From Epiperipatus broadwayi (lineage: Eukaryota; Onychophora; Udeonychophora; Euonychophora; Peripatidae): 64,000 nt of DNA. The notes under the pieces were generated by a model. It saw only the letters and a list, made by a program, of their open reading frames with translations, did no database searches and had not been told where the DNA came from. The position numbers were made by a program, and so were the translations under genes. Within the stretch, counting starts at the first letter, position 1. Every line of letters begins with the position of its first letter. Where the stretch lies: positions 6,756,460 through 6,820,459 of the forward strand of contig JAQFVV010006246.1 of assembly GCA_028023455.1 (NCBI GenBank), given 5' to 3'. This document shows positions 35,678 through 46,841 of this stretch, piece after piece.

Positions 35678-36526
35678 TTTTGCCTAATATTGGCTATTTT
35701 GTTATAAAACAATCACTTTGTTTGTAAAATGTGTTTGTCTTTTCATAAACAATCTGGATAAGTATATTTTATTACGTGTATCTAGGAGCTATATCCTGTA
35801 TGTGAAAAAAATCTTTATTTCTTTCTAAAATAAGTCACTATTCTAAATTCCAACTATCTGTTTTATTTATATGTTTTCAGAAATTTAACTTTGCCTACCT
35901 CACGAGGTCCTATCTTAACCCTATGCCTATATGTATCTGTTTGTACATGAAAATATATAAAATCCTGCCGTGTCTGTCTTTAATAACTATACCACATATT
36001 ATTCTCCTCACTTTATTTATTGTTATATTTCATTAAAATATCACTGCTATGTGCCAATATAATTAAAATAATCCACTTACAGCTTGACCTGGCTTTCTCT
36101 GACACCTGAAACAACTAAAAAATGCATTTACATTAATACAAGTATATATATATATAAAAATATGTGAGCAAAATATACGTAAGTCATGTTTAAAAATTAT
36201 TTTGGCTCACTATGCATACATTGTTATTTTGATCATCTACTATAGTTTGGTTTATTTGATATCCGATATGAGAGATTGCACTTGCCGACAAATTTATTTG
36301 AGAAGGGCGCCAGTCGACAAGACAATGGCCATATCAAATATACATATTAATGGATAATGATCCAAGCACACATTGATAAGGTTTATAAAGTTTAATGCGA
36401 TTACAATTTATTTTGATTTTCACTTCACTTTCAAAAAAAAATCTCTGCATGAATAAGTAAATGGTATTTTAAATGACAATATTAATTCAGTCTAAGACGT
36501 ATAACAACTAAGTAAGGTAACATGTC

Positions 36527-36719
36527 TGACCTGGGTTCGAAACCACGCTACCATTTTGGTCAAGACACACAAAAAAAAACAATTTAAACAGCCTAAAGTA
36601 TGATTAACAAAACAAAATATTAATACAAAAAACAATTAAAATAAAAGTAAAATCCCATGATAACTGCCACTCCGAATTATGAACCTGGGATCGAAACCAA
36701 CTACCATTTTGGTCACAAC
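36527..36719. repeat. Paired 40-bp repeats with tRNA B-box-like core
   Basis: The sequences at 36527-36566 and 36680-36719 share ~85% identity by eye. The first has an exact B-box match (GGTTCGAAACC), and the second has GGATCGAAACC. Both continue through TACCATTTTGGTCA. No A box was found upstream, so a tRNA gene is unlikely; they may be remnants of an inserted SINE. Confidence 0.55.
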
Positions 36720-36990
36720 CCGAAATAGATTAACAATTATCAAGCAATTTTACAGAATCACGCATTGAGATCAAAAACTGTTTCAAAAAACATTTATATA
36801 AAAACGGGTTTTACCGAACTATAACGAAGTGTATACCATATGCATCCATATATATGAATATGTACATCATTAAATAAGCATATATATGACTACATATAAA
36901 TATACAAACAGATATACCTATACAAATATTTCTTTTATTATCATGTACATGAATTTATTAGAAAGAATGTCAAATTGCAAACCGCATACT

Positions 36991-37074
36991 CCTATTATTT
37001 CAGGCTAGTAAACACTGGTCGCAACTATGACAGGGAAACAATGATTGCGGACATAGACCTATTATTTCAGGCTA
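36991..37074. repeat. Direct repeat of 17 bp, period 67
   Basis: CCTATTATTTCAGGCTA occurs at 36991-37007 and again at 37058-37074 in the element leader. Confidence 0.7.
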
Positions 37075-37100
37075 CACAGCAATCGAGAACTCTACAATGT

Positions 37101-37212
37101 AAGGGGTCTTCACCTAAACGGTTACTCTAAGGGTCTTCACCAAACATGGTTACTAAAAAACAAGGGCTTCACCTAACGGTTACTTCAAAGGGGCTTCACC
37201 TAACGGTTACTC
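37101..37212. repeat. Four tandem copies of a ~27-bp unit
   Basis: Copies of AAGGGTCTTCACCTAACGGT followed by TACTC start near 37101, 37128, 37162 and 37187, with small variations. They are in the retroelement leader; function unknown. Confidence 0.8.
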
Positions 37213-37861
37213 AATAAATGATTCAATAGCATAATCCGAATTGAGAGAAGAAAAAAATCTTAACTAAAGGTGGCTGACATATATGTTATGCAAAAATACT
37301 TTAATATATATATTTATTAAACGAACATACGCATTTACTTTGTATTAAGTTGAAAATTAAATTTGATATTTACGAAACTTATACTTATATATTTGCGAGG
37401 AAACGTAACTGCAAAATATTTAAAAGTAAAAAAAAATTTGCATGATTAAAATTATTCATTATATATAAAACGAAACGCAGAGAAAGTGAAAAAAATATTT
37501 GCTAACACCGTATGTTGACACGTGTTAATTGGAACTTATCAAAACTTTTTGATCTTCGAAAAACTTTCTATTAATGGAAAAATGTTATCTCTTAGATCTT
37601 CACAAAAATTTATACAAACGGAAATTTTTTTTATTATCTATTTGTAATTTTTACTAAAATATTAACACTATCGTATATATGTTATATTTCGAAAAACATT
37701 ATTATTTCAAAACTTCTCATGTTTAAGTAGTACTAAAGTAACATAAAGTACGAAAGCTATTTTAAGGGAGCGGGTGGGTGTATATTTGACACTTCCGCCT
37801 CATCGAAGCGATATACTTTATAAGACAAACAACAATATGGCGACTGGCCATGACAAAACTA

Positions 37862-38385
37862 CTCATTCGGAAAAAAAAATTTCTATAACTCTGATATTTT
37901 ATTCTCCTTATATATATAAAAAAAAACAACTAACGGAGTGTTAACTTTTCTAAACGTAAAACATTCATTTTAGCAATTTAAAACTCGGGGAAAAAATTTT
38001 TTTTTTACCTTATAGACACATTTAACTTTTTAATTAATTAAAAAAAATGACATTTGCTCTCATTAGGAAACAAAACTCGGAAAAATTATACGTATATTTT
38101 TATATAACTATATTAAACTAAAACTAACTTCTCAGGGTACTAATTTTTTTTTTAAAAAATGACATTCGTCCACGGAGACAAACTCGAAGCAAAAAATTTT
38201 TTACGTCTAACTAACAATTACTCGTGTTATTTAAAAAAAAATCACCATATATATGCGCCAGAATACGGAGAAAAAAAATTCTATACGTCTACCTATATTT
38301 TCAAATACCCTATTCCTATTCTTCCAATAAAAAAATGAAATTCGGCCCACGTTGGTCGACAGAATACGGAGAAAAAAAAATTTAC
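37862..38385. repeat. Diverged ~100-bp tandem array abutting the 5' LTR
   Basis: A core of the type ACTCGGAGAAAAAAAATTT, often followed by ACGTCTA, recurs at about 37868, 37985, 38079, 38188, 38267 and 38366. Spacings are 79-117 bp. The last unit directly touches the LTR edge at 38386. The array fills the place where a primer-binding site should lie. Confidence 0.7.
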
Positions 38386-40371
38386 TGTGACAGTCAGATG
38401 ATGTATGTTGGTTTAACCCAGTTCGAATACTAGGCGAAAGTACCTCGAGGCCACCCATACGCGAGATATTAAATCAAGAATACTATGACCTCTGCCCATT
38501 CGCCTATTCTCGAGGCCTGATCACGAACAAACAACACTATCTGAGCCATGCATAAATTATTTTTCAACCGGCGACGGCTTAGCATCAGCGGAAAGAAACA
38601 TGGACGGAAACACCTAAAGAGCTAAATAGTTAAATGTGCAAAAGTACTAAGAAATATGTGTTTTGCGTGCCTGGATCATTGAAAAGTAAAATAAAGCATT
38701 TATAACAAATTTAGCAAAAGTCAAGCTTGTTAGTTAAATAATAGATCTTTAATTAATGACTTTAAAATAGGAATAATGATTTAATGGCCTCCGCTATTCC
38801 CCTAAATTAATGAAACAAACTAATTAGACAATAAAAACAGATTAATAGGTTTGCGGTCTAAATCTTTTCTTCCCAATTTTATTAAAAATTGTCAACTCGA
38901 TCTTCTCGATAAAGTACGATAAAAAAAAGAATCTTTCACAAAGCACTTCTAATTGCTTTGCGCTAAAAACAGTGTTTAAAAATTATTTAAAACGTATATA
39001 GTTAGATCAGATATACGTAAAGCTAATGACAGACAAAAGAGGCGTTATCATAGAGATCAAGTTGGCACACAAAAGAAACTGACTCGTATTTAATTAACAA
39101 ACATAAATAAAATTGGAAAGGGATTTTAAATGAACAAAAATTAACTATTAAACTTAACCGCAATGGAATATTAAATATTTACACAGGTTAGTAAGGAAGA
39201 ATAGCGAAGGGAACAAGGTTAAATATAGATAGATGATCACACAATATATATAATTAAGACTAGTCTAAGAAAAATGGTTACATAACAAATACATATAATT
39301 CAATGAAGCAATTAAAAAAATATGAACAAAAGGTAGCATAAGAAATAGTTCAATAGAGGAGATACGATTACCGTCCTTTTTTCTTGGTCATGTTCCCTAC
39401 GGCGTTCGTGGCTTGATCCGACCGTCGACAGGTATTTGTCCGGACAATGAAAATATGTAGTATGGTTTCACGAAAAGTTCTCCAGACACGGCACAGAGTT
39501 CAGATGACTATTGAGTGCATACTATGGCATTTTGGATGGTATTCAGGAACCTTGGCAATAGGCAAAGCTATTTATTTGCCTAGCCTAGCATATTCATTTC
39601 CTTCAAAATACTATGGCTTTTAACTGGAGCATGTTCAAACTTCTCCATTATTTGAAAACGACAGCTGTATAACTTTTTTGGAGCACAAGCTAAATGTGAA
39701 GCAAATCGGAGAGAGTTCTCCAAAAAGAAATATGAATGCACTCTCAAGAAAACTTGGAATAACCAGCAAGAAAACTCTGAATGAATCCTTCAAAAGCAAA
39801 ATCTGAATCAACGGAATCCTTCAAAAGGAAAATCTGAATAATCTGAATCCTTCCAAAGGAAAAATCTGAATAATCTCGTCTTTTGTTCTCACTTCTATTT
39901 ATACCCTCTTTGTCAGCTACCTTCTATTGTTTGTATGATCTGAGATCTTGATAAGCCTCCCCATGCTCCTTTGTTTAAAGGTAACATTTTCTAAAAATAA
40001 CTTTTACTTTTTTATTTTAAATTTCTTTCTTTAAACTTTGGATTTTATTAATTAAAAAAGAAAGAGAAGGCCATCTTTAATTTGCCTTGAATGGGCTTAA
40101 CTAATTAAAAATATACATTCTTTTAGAAAATGTCGGCGGGCTTATCTCAAAATCAAATCATACTAAATATTTGAACAAGATTTAAAAGTAAAAAATACAT
40201 TATTTCTTTTAATAATATAAGCATTTGATTTCAGCAGAATTTTGCATTAACTCATATATATATATGCTTGACATATATATATGTTTGACTAAAAGGTTTT
40301 CACAAGTAATATTTTTAACAGCAATTTAATGTTACAATGGAATTTATTTAAAAGAAAATATTTAAAAGCAA
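38386..40371 (-). repeat. 5' LTR of the Gypsy-like element, truncated by gap
   Basis: Near-identical to 32450-34440, in the same orientation. It runs into Ns at 40372, so its outer end and the target duplication are missing. Frames at 40329-40979 and 40362-40934 are artefacts of the Ns. Confidence 0.85.
39896..39903 (-). promoter_or_regulatory. TATA box of the 5' LTR
   Basis: Minus-strand TATAAATA in the context GGGTATAAATAGAAG, identical to the other LTR. As the 5' LTR, this copy would drive transcription of the element. Confidence 0.6.
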
Positions 40372-40871
40372 NNNNNNNNNNNNNNNNNNNNNNNNNNNNN
40401 NNNNNNNNNNNNNNNNNNNNNNNNNNNNNNNNNNNNNNNNNNNNNNNNNNNNNNNNNNNNNNNNNNNNNNNNNNNNNNNNNNNNNNNNNNNNNNNNNNNN
40501 NNNNNNNNNNNNNNNNNNNNNNNNNNNNNNNNNNNNNNNNNNNNNNNNNNNNNNNNNNNNNNNNNNNNNNNNNNNNNNNNNNNNNNNNNNNNNNNNNNNN
40601 NNNNNNNNNNNNNNNNNNNNNNNNNNNNNNNNNNNNNNNNNNNNNNNNNNNNNNNNNNNNNNNNNNNNNNNNNNNNNNNNNNNNNNNNNNNNNNNNNNNN
40701 NNNNNNNNNNNNNNNNNNNNNNNNNNNNNNNNNNNNNNNNNNNNNNNNNNNNNNNNNNNNNNNNNNNNNNNNNNNNNNNNNNNNNNNNNNNNNNNNNNNN
40801 NNNNNNNNNNNNNNNNNNNNNNNNNNNNNNNNNNNNNNNNNNNNNNNNNNNNNNNNNNNNNNNNNNNNNNN
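40372..40871. other. Assembly gap, 500 Ns
   Basis: Exactly 500 Ns, the usual placeholder for a gap of unknown size. It falls inside the 5' LTR, where near-identical LTR copies make assembly difficult. Confidence 0.98.
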
Positions 40872-42599
40872 TATAGGAATAAAAAAAGATTTTATCAAAT
40901 AAGCAATAGTTGGATAATTGAATTGGAAAGCCAATTAATTATAGGCAAAAAAATTCCTAAAAAGTTATACTTAATTTGAATCTGGCAAGATCTTCAAGAT
41001 CTAGTGTTCTTTCCTTAACTGACTGAACATAAAATTTACATATGCTACATATATTACAACATTGAATAGAAAACACAAAATCTGAAAAACAAAGTCAAGT
41101 TTTATAATTACTTGAAAATAATATTTAATAAAAAGATCATATCTAAAGCAGATTCATTGCACAGAACTGATATACATTTTTATTATGACAGATTCTTGAA
41201 AATATTTATATTGGTATTATGGTTAAACTTAGTTTTAATAATTAATTTGATAACAATCTACTGCTTTGTGTGGAAATGAATATTTGTGGACATACTATTT
41301 CTGATTGATCCTTCTCACATTTACTGTTGCAATTGTAAATTATTTATAGTATTTATTGAATATCACTTTTCATTTTAAAATAGGTTGGATATCTTTTCTA
41401 AAAAAATTAAATCATTTATATGTTCTTATTATAGATATTTTTAAATTATCAGCTATAGTTTTATAAATATCAATATTGCCTTAAAAAAAAAAAAATTGAA
41501 AAACCTAGCTTGTTCAGAATTCAACTGAGAAGTATTTATGTTATTATTTTCAAAACAAAAATCATTTTGGGTAATTAAAAATTTGTTTTAGAATATTTCA
41601 AAATGATAGTTTCTGTTTCTCTTTCATTGGAAATTTGTGAAGCCATTTCCAAGATAAGTGGGTTTTTTTGTTGTTGTTTAAATTAAGTTTTGAAGTGGCC
41701 AGCATTAATTCAAATATGAACTAAAAAATTAAGAAGAAAATAAAATTCTTGAAATAAAATAGCACCACACGACCAAGATCGGAGCAAAATTATCCTGGTT
41801 AAAGGCCATATGAGTAATAGAAGTGGTTCCATAAATATATATGGATAAATATGTAAAACTTGTATGTATGCTCTCACATATAATTTTGCTGCAATAATAA
41901 AATCTAATTATTTTAATGTTTATTCCTGCATTTTTGCTCTAAATTATTATAGAATTATATATAAAAACGTTTTCTATTTGTGTGATTTTTCAAGTGATAA
42001 AAATAAATAAATTCTTTGGCATTTAATGATACCAATAATGTTTATTTTTAATGCAATAATTAGATTTTTAAAAGTAAATGTTAATGTTGGATTAATTATA
42101 GACTGACTTAAAAATAAAAAAATCCCCACACTTTTATCTTATCTTTGTTTTCAATACAGCTAAAATTTTTAAAAATTTAAATATTTATAATTTGGCATCA
42201 TCAAATTTATTAAAAAAAAACTGAAAAAATAAACAATTATATTTAGATCTATAAATAAAAAAGTAGCCTACTATAAGATACTAAGATTTTCATTAAATTA
42301 TGCCCCGGTTGTTATGGCAACTACATCTTGCTTTAATTAAAAAGATTCAATAGATTTTTTGGTCCTTATTAGCCATTCAAAATAAGGGTCTATAACATAT
42401 TATTATATTAATTTTATAACTTTTTTGTCAGTGATAAGGGATTATCTAACTGGAAATCTATAGATAACTAGATTGACAATATAGACTACTTAAAAAAAAA
42501 AAAATAGAAAAAATAAATAAGATTTTACTTTAGAATTGAGTAAACATACCAAGCAAATGAACACACACCATTCATTACTTAATATACTATATAAAGATA
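40872..42599. other. AT-rich spacer, no gene seen
   Basis: AT-rich DNA with homopolymer runs; no repeat shared with other parts of the window was recognised. Confidence 0.5.
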
Positions 42600-42900
42600 A
42601 TGTAAAACTACATGCAAATAGCTATTGTAAGGCAAAAGCCTCTTCAACCAAAGCAGCCTTTATTTTTTTTCAACAGATATTTGCTAATTAATGGATAGTG
42701 ACTGTTTAGATGATTTTCCATTCTTGTTTTACTAATTAGTTAAAAATAACTAGATTTCTATTTATCAAATATTATCCGGAAAAAAATCTTAAGCCTGATT
42801 AAAGCAAAAAGATCCAAATTCAAATCTAGCACTAGGTAAATTTAGCAGATACTATATTTCTTTACTAAGAAGTTCAATACATGACGTGTATAAATTTAAA
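42600..42900 (-). repeat. tRNA-derived SINE relic, copy 2
   Basis: Diverged relative of 18925-19215. On the minus strand it has a TTTGAATTTGGATC box (about 42825-42812) and then the AATCAGGCTTAAGATTTTT body (about 42803-42785). Ends undefined. Confidence 0.35.
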
Positions 42901-43837
42901 TTAATATTGATTGTGCAGTGATAATTCTTTTATTGGGGCAGGGGGAATCAGAACTTCAATTTTAATACACAAATTGGTCGAGCAAATATCTTTAAATGAA
43001 ATAAAATACATGTATTTCCACTCTGAATCTGACACATTATCTAACTTCATCTGTGATAAAATCCAATCCAATTAAAACAAAAAAATCACTTAGTGTCAGA
43101 TTATTAATTAGAAGATTGAACTTAGATTAATGAGAAAACATTGAAATTAAGACTTAGAAATAAATAAATAAGATTTTAACAGCACATAATAAAAAGTTGC
43201 ACATAAGTAAAATGCGAACAATGATATTAAATAAAGTGTACTTAGAATACCTTTCAAAAGTAAAATTTTACTCAAATCTAGATTGGTGGGGGGAGGGGAT
43301 CTAGAAATTCTGTGCTGAAATAAGTTCAGACTTTCAAATCTAAACTGATTCCAGAGTTATTATCAATTCCTCAAAAAAAAAAAACAACAACTTTAAAATC
43401 ATAATAGTGAGAAGACTAGACTGAAGATATAATTTCTGATGTACACATAGCAACTTATGAATGAATACCAAGTAAGAGAAAATAAAAATTATGTGATAAA
43501 ATAGAAAAAATGTAATTAAAACAAGATGACAAAAAAGATGGGATTGTAGAGGATCATGGGTTAGAATAAAAAAAATAGGAGATAAAGGATGACAATTTTA
43601 TAAAAAAAAAAAAGTTAATACTGAATACAGAAATTAAAAATCATAAAAGTAAAAAACAAAATTCAATTTTCAAATAGATTATGAATTGATGTAAACTAGA
43701 TTAGGGAACAGTAATACAACTAACTGCATCCACATTTTTTTTAAAAAGTAAAATAAAATTTAAAAATGATAAAATTAACAATAAATTTTAGAATAAGAAA
43801 ATGGACCAAAAGTAGATATTAATAAAGTGAAAATAAT

Positions 43838-43915
43838 GCACTGCATGGTTTGATGCAGTAGTAGAGTAACAGACTTTGGAGCTTGAACTTCCTAAGAACT
43901 ACCAAACAATAAATC
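43838..43915 (+). repeat. Possible tRNA-like SINE head
   Basis: GGTTTGATGCAGTAGTAGAG followed by TAACAGACTTTGGAGCTTGAACTTCC resembles the A-box, anticodon-arm and T-arm order of tRNA-derived SINE heads. No tail or target duplication was found. Confidence 0.3.
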
Positions 43916-44083
43916 ATTCAAGTATTATTATTAAATGAAAATAATAATGAAAACACTTTCATATTTGTTAAATAACAAATAAATTCAAAGAAAAAATGAT
44001 AGTTATTAAATATATATGTATTAAATTGCATCAATGCTAGCCAAATGTTTATAAAAAATGCTAACATATCTAATTTAGGGTCT

Positions 44084-44153
44084 GAACCTACCCTGACACC
44101 TCTCTAAGGAGTGCCAAAGCACGAAATCATGGTCAGGGTTGGGAGGGGGGTTC
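44084..44153 (+). ncRNA. Second hammerhead-ribozyme-like motif (type I arrangement), one core mutation
   Basis: The core strand CTAAGGA (44104-44110; consensus CTGANGA) is followed by a perfect stem II hairpin GTGC-CAAA-GCAC (44111-44122). Next come GAAA (44123-44126), a minimal stem III ATC/GGT with loop AT, and the cleavage triplet GTC (44132-44134). AGGG (44135-44138) pairs with CTCT plus one wobble (44100-44103) as stem I, and GAACC/GGTTC (44084-44088 / 44149-44153) can extend it. The single core departure is G-to-A at position 5, which should kill catalysis. A competing 8-bp pairing ACCCTGAC/GTCAGGGT exists. The flank to 44280 is richer in G+C than its surroundings, so this is probably part of a small inserted element. 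Confidence 0.5.
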
Positions 44154-44891
44154 CTGACAGAGATATTTTAAATGCTTTCTCTGGCTAAGCATTTAACACA
44201 AAGCTTGTTGAGGAATTGGCAATCCTCATTGCTTATAACTTACAAGCTTAAGAGAATAGGGTCATGTGATCTATGACTCTTATTTTGACTATTTATAGTA
44301 ATCACATATTTAAAATAAGAAATGCATAATGACTTAAAATATCAAGACAAAGAAATTTAAAACTCTTGAAGATACAAATATAAATTTTTATAATTTAAGA
44401 AGAAAGCTAAAAGAAAAAAAATCTGTAAACAAACTATATTAAAACCAACAACTATGGAAATTGTATATGTAAATAGCATACCCAATAAGTGTTTTGAGTA
44501 TTAAAAATATTGAGTTAGCAATGATATAATTAGCAAAATAAAAGAAATAACAAAAACTTACTGAAATTTTCATTATATTATACACAATATAAGTTGAATT
44601 TTGAAAAAATTAAATAAATAAATTTATACACATTAGTTTAGAATACTAATAATATTGTGGATAGATAAATCAATCACTATTGAAAGGAGATGTTATTTTG
44701 GAATTTTATATTAAAAAAAGTAATATTATATGAGTTGAAATGGGTGTGAGCAGAGGTTGGATTCAGCACATAAAGCATAGTAAAGAAAACAAGTTATTTC
44801 ATTTGGTCTGAAACATTGAATTGAGGAGGAGGAAAGTCATGTTCTTTTCTTTCTAAAATAAAGTCATAAATACCCAAATCTGATATAAATT
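44154..44891. other. AT-rich DNA with a G+C-richer patch at 44154-44280
   Basis: The patch probably continues the hammerhead-like element; the rest has no recognised feature. Confidence 0.4.
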
Positions 44892-45480
44892 ATGGAGTTA
44901 GATATGTTAGGACAGAAAAGAGAAGCTATTAAAATCTCTATCACACACAAAATTGATGAAAATGAATCTATAATGGCAATGTTGCAGAGCTTAATAATAG
45001 AAATGAAACAAAACCAAGAAAAATGTGACAAGAATCAAGTGAAAATAAAACAAAAGCAAAAAAAAAAAAAGTGATAAAAAAAAAAAATACTTAAACATGA
45101 ATTGAAACAAGGCCAGGAAATGTTAATCATGATGACAAAAGAGGGTCAATATAAATTAAGAGGATAGATTGAAATAAGAGATCAAGCATTTGTGTACAGA
45201 GTTAATTCGTAAAATAAAAATGGTACAAAAGCAAATACACAGCTTAAAAGTTAAGTTTAATGAACTAGAGGGTAAAATGGAAAGGACTCAAAATCAAATG
45301 AAAATAAAAATCAGTAAATTAGAAGATAGGGTAGAAAAGGGACAAAATTGGTTTCAAAATATAAAAACTAAGACTGAAAAGTACAGATTGAAATGCCAGG
45401 AAAAAGGTGAAGTCCTAGAAACTTGGCTAAACAAGTATCAACAAATTAATAAAAAAAGAGTTAGAGAAAGTAAAGAATAG
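44892..45480 (+). pseudogene. Coiled-coil Gag-like relic of an LTR element
   Basis: Two plus-strand frames (44892-45074 and 45190-45480), joined by a stretch with stops, encode highly charged helical sequence without Pro. Examples are ENESIMAMLQSLIIEMKQNQ and LKVKFNELEGKMERTQNQ followed by ISKLEDRVEKGQ. The style (an acidic Met-rich start, then long coiled coil) resembles the N-terminus of the Gag-integrase fusion at 34832-35677 and the relic at 47829-48230. No zinc knuckle, protease or RT was found, and no LTR pair was found around it. A host coiled-coil exon is an alternative, but the stops and setting argue for a dead retroelement. Confidence 0.45.
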
Positions 45481-46004
45481 GCAGGAACAAGAGCTCTACA
45501 ATTTGAAAACTCAGATAGAGTAAGGTCATTCACATCTTATATTAGTTTAAATGTGATGCCATCCACCACAAGCTTAAATAATGGTGAGAGATTTAAGATT
45601 TTGTCATCATCATGAAGGTACATTGACTGGGGACATAAGAATTTGTCTCAAGCACAGTGTAAGGCCAGTAATGTGTTGAATTTGTGAGATTAGTAATTTG
45701 GAAAATTGTAACCAAATGCAGCAATCTTAATAGTAAATATCAAATATCTGATGACTATATTCATGGTTTTATCTGGTGTAAAAAATCAATATTTATCTTG
45801 ATTTTGTTGGTCAAAATGAATGCAACTTATATATTAATATAGACTTATTTTTCAAATATTCAGCTAGGATGATATCAATTTTTTTAAAAAGTAAAAAAAC
45901 ACCTAATTGTCCATAATCATTGACTTCATTGTCATGATGATTTAGCTTTAATTAATCATGAGTTATTTATAGAATGTTCAGTTCATCATGATGATCTTAT
46001 GTTA

Positions 46005-46130
46005 ATTGGGTACTTTGGTATTAGTTTTGCAACATAGATGAGATAGGATGCCTTTTCACACCCACAGTAAATGTGTAATGTTGCGATAATGTCAAATTGA
46101 AAGGAAATAAACCCTGTGAGTATACTTAAT
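46005..46130 (+). repeat. Dispersed repeat family F1, copy 2
   Basis: Starts GGGTACTTTGGTATTAG and includes CCTTTTCACACCCACAGTAA and CAAATTGAAAGGAAATAA, as in the copies at 56120-56230 and (reverse strand) 20150-20312. Confidence 0.65.
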
Positions 46131-46470
46131 ATAAAAAAAATGTTTTCACCAGGATAAAAACCTAATAAAAGTCTTATTTTTTGTGTTTTTTTTTTTTGTT
46201 TATAAAAAAAATTAATTATTAGCATTTCTGTAAAAAATTCTGGCATACTGTGCAATTACATGCTATATTTCCAGAGAGAAAATTTTTAGTAGAGAGCTCC
46301 ATTTTCTGTGGTAAAAGCACATCTCAAATCTCTTGTTTCAAGGCAACAATTCTTGTTATATATTATCACTGTAAGTATTGTATGCATATAATTAATGTTT
46401 TATAAATACTATTTACAAAAACAAAATCATTGTGTTTGTTTTGTGCATATTTAAAGTAACGATTGTTTTG
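46131..46470. other. AT-rich DNA between the F1 copy and its tandem region
   Basis: No coding signal. Its position between two blocks that are adjacent at 56120-56370 suggests that it is an insertion into, or the missing middle of, the same repeat family. Confidence 0.4.
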
Positions 46471-46841
46471 TGTAATGGCATCATTTCATTAAGATTGCAA
46501 TACTTTTTGTTGATTTCAAATGTTTTTAGAGTTGTTAGTATGAAAGTTGTACATATTTATGATTTGTGTATGGCAAAGCAATTTCTTGTTCAAAATCATA
46601 CATATCTTTAGTAACTTTTTTGTGTAATGGCATCATTTCATTAAGATCACAAATCAATTTTTTTTTATTTCAAATGTTTGTTAGTGTGAATGTCATATAT
46701 TCATTAAGATCTCACATCAATTTTTTTTATTATTTCAAATATTGTTTTTAAAGTTGTTAGTATGAAAGTCATATATATTTGTATATGGCAAATCAATTTC
46801 TTGTTCAAAATCATGCATACCTTTATTAATTTTTTTGTGTA
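46471..46841. repeat. Nested tandem repeats upstream of the LTR element
   Basis: TGTAATGGCATCATTTCATT followed by AAGAT occurs at 46471 and 46623, with a start fragment at 46839. CAATTTCTTGTTCAAAATCA occurs near 46579 and 46795, giving an outer period of about 217 bp with shorter internal duplications. The same block occurs once at 56310-56370, so the array is a local expansion of family F1 sequence. Confidence 0.65.

Larger units (their letters stand above)
35678..38385 (-). other. Long repeat-rich leader of the Gypsy-like element
   Basis: About 2.7 kb between the 5' LTR and the fused ORF, with no coding frame. It is richer in CpG than the host DNA and holds several tandem or paired repeats, described separately. 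Directly after the LTR in element orientation the sequence is GTAAATTTTTTTTTCTCCG, with no TGG start of a usual tRNA primer-binding site. Confidence 0.65.
32450..40371 (-). mobile_element. Ty3/Gypsy-like LTR retrotransposon, internally deleted, 5' end cut by assembly gap
   Basis: Two near-identical direct repeats (32450-34440 and 38386-40371) enclose ~3.9 kb. Both begin TGTGACAG on the plus strand, consistent with the TG...CA ends of LTRs. Orientation is minus because the only ORF (34832-35677) and the TATA boxes in both LTRs read that way, and because the integrase end lies next to the left LTR. The element therefore runs 5' LTR (right), a ~2.7-kb non-coding leader rich in tandem repeats, a gag-integrase fusion ORF, then 3' LTR (left). 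Protease, RT, RNase H and the integrase catalytic core are absent, so it needs helper proteins to move. The LTRs differ at roughly 35-45 of ~1,985 positions by eye, so insertion is fairly recent. The target duplication cannot be checked because the right end is in Ns. Confidence 0.85.

Noticed and set aside
34539-40879. TATAGGAA after the gap (40872) matching TATAGGAA at 34539 as the LTR continuation
   Set aside because: Only 8 bases match, and the following sequences are unrelated.
40329-40979. Reading frames of 216 and 190 codons on both strands
   Set aside because: They consist almost entirely of Ns from the assembly gap.
43490-43600. RTE-like tail reading KRWDCRGSWVRI
   Set aside because: A single short match surrounded by A-rich low-complexity sequence; could easily be chance.
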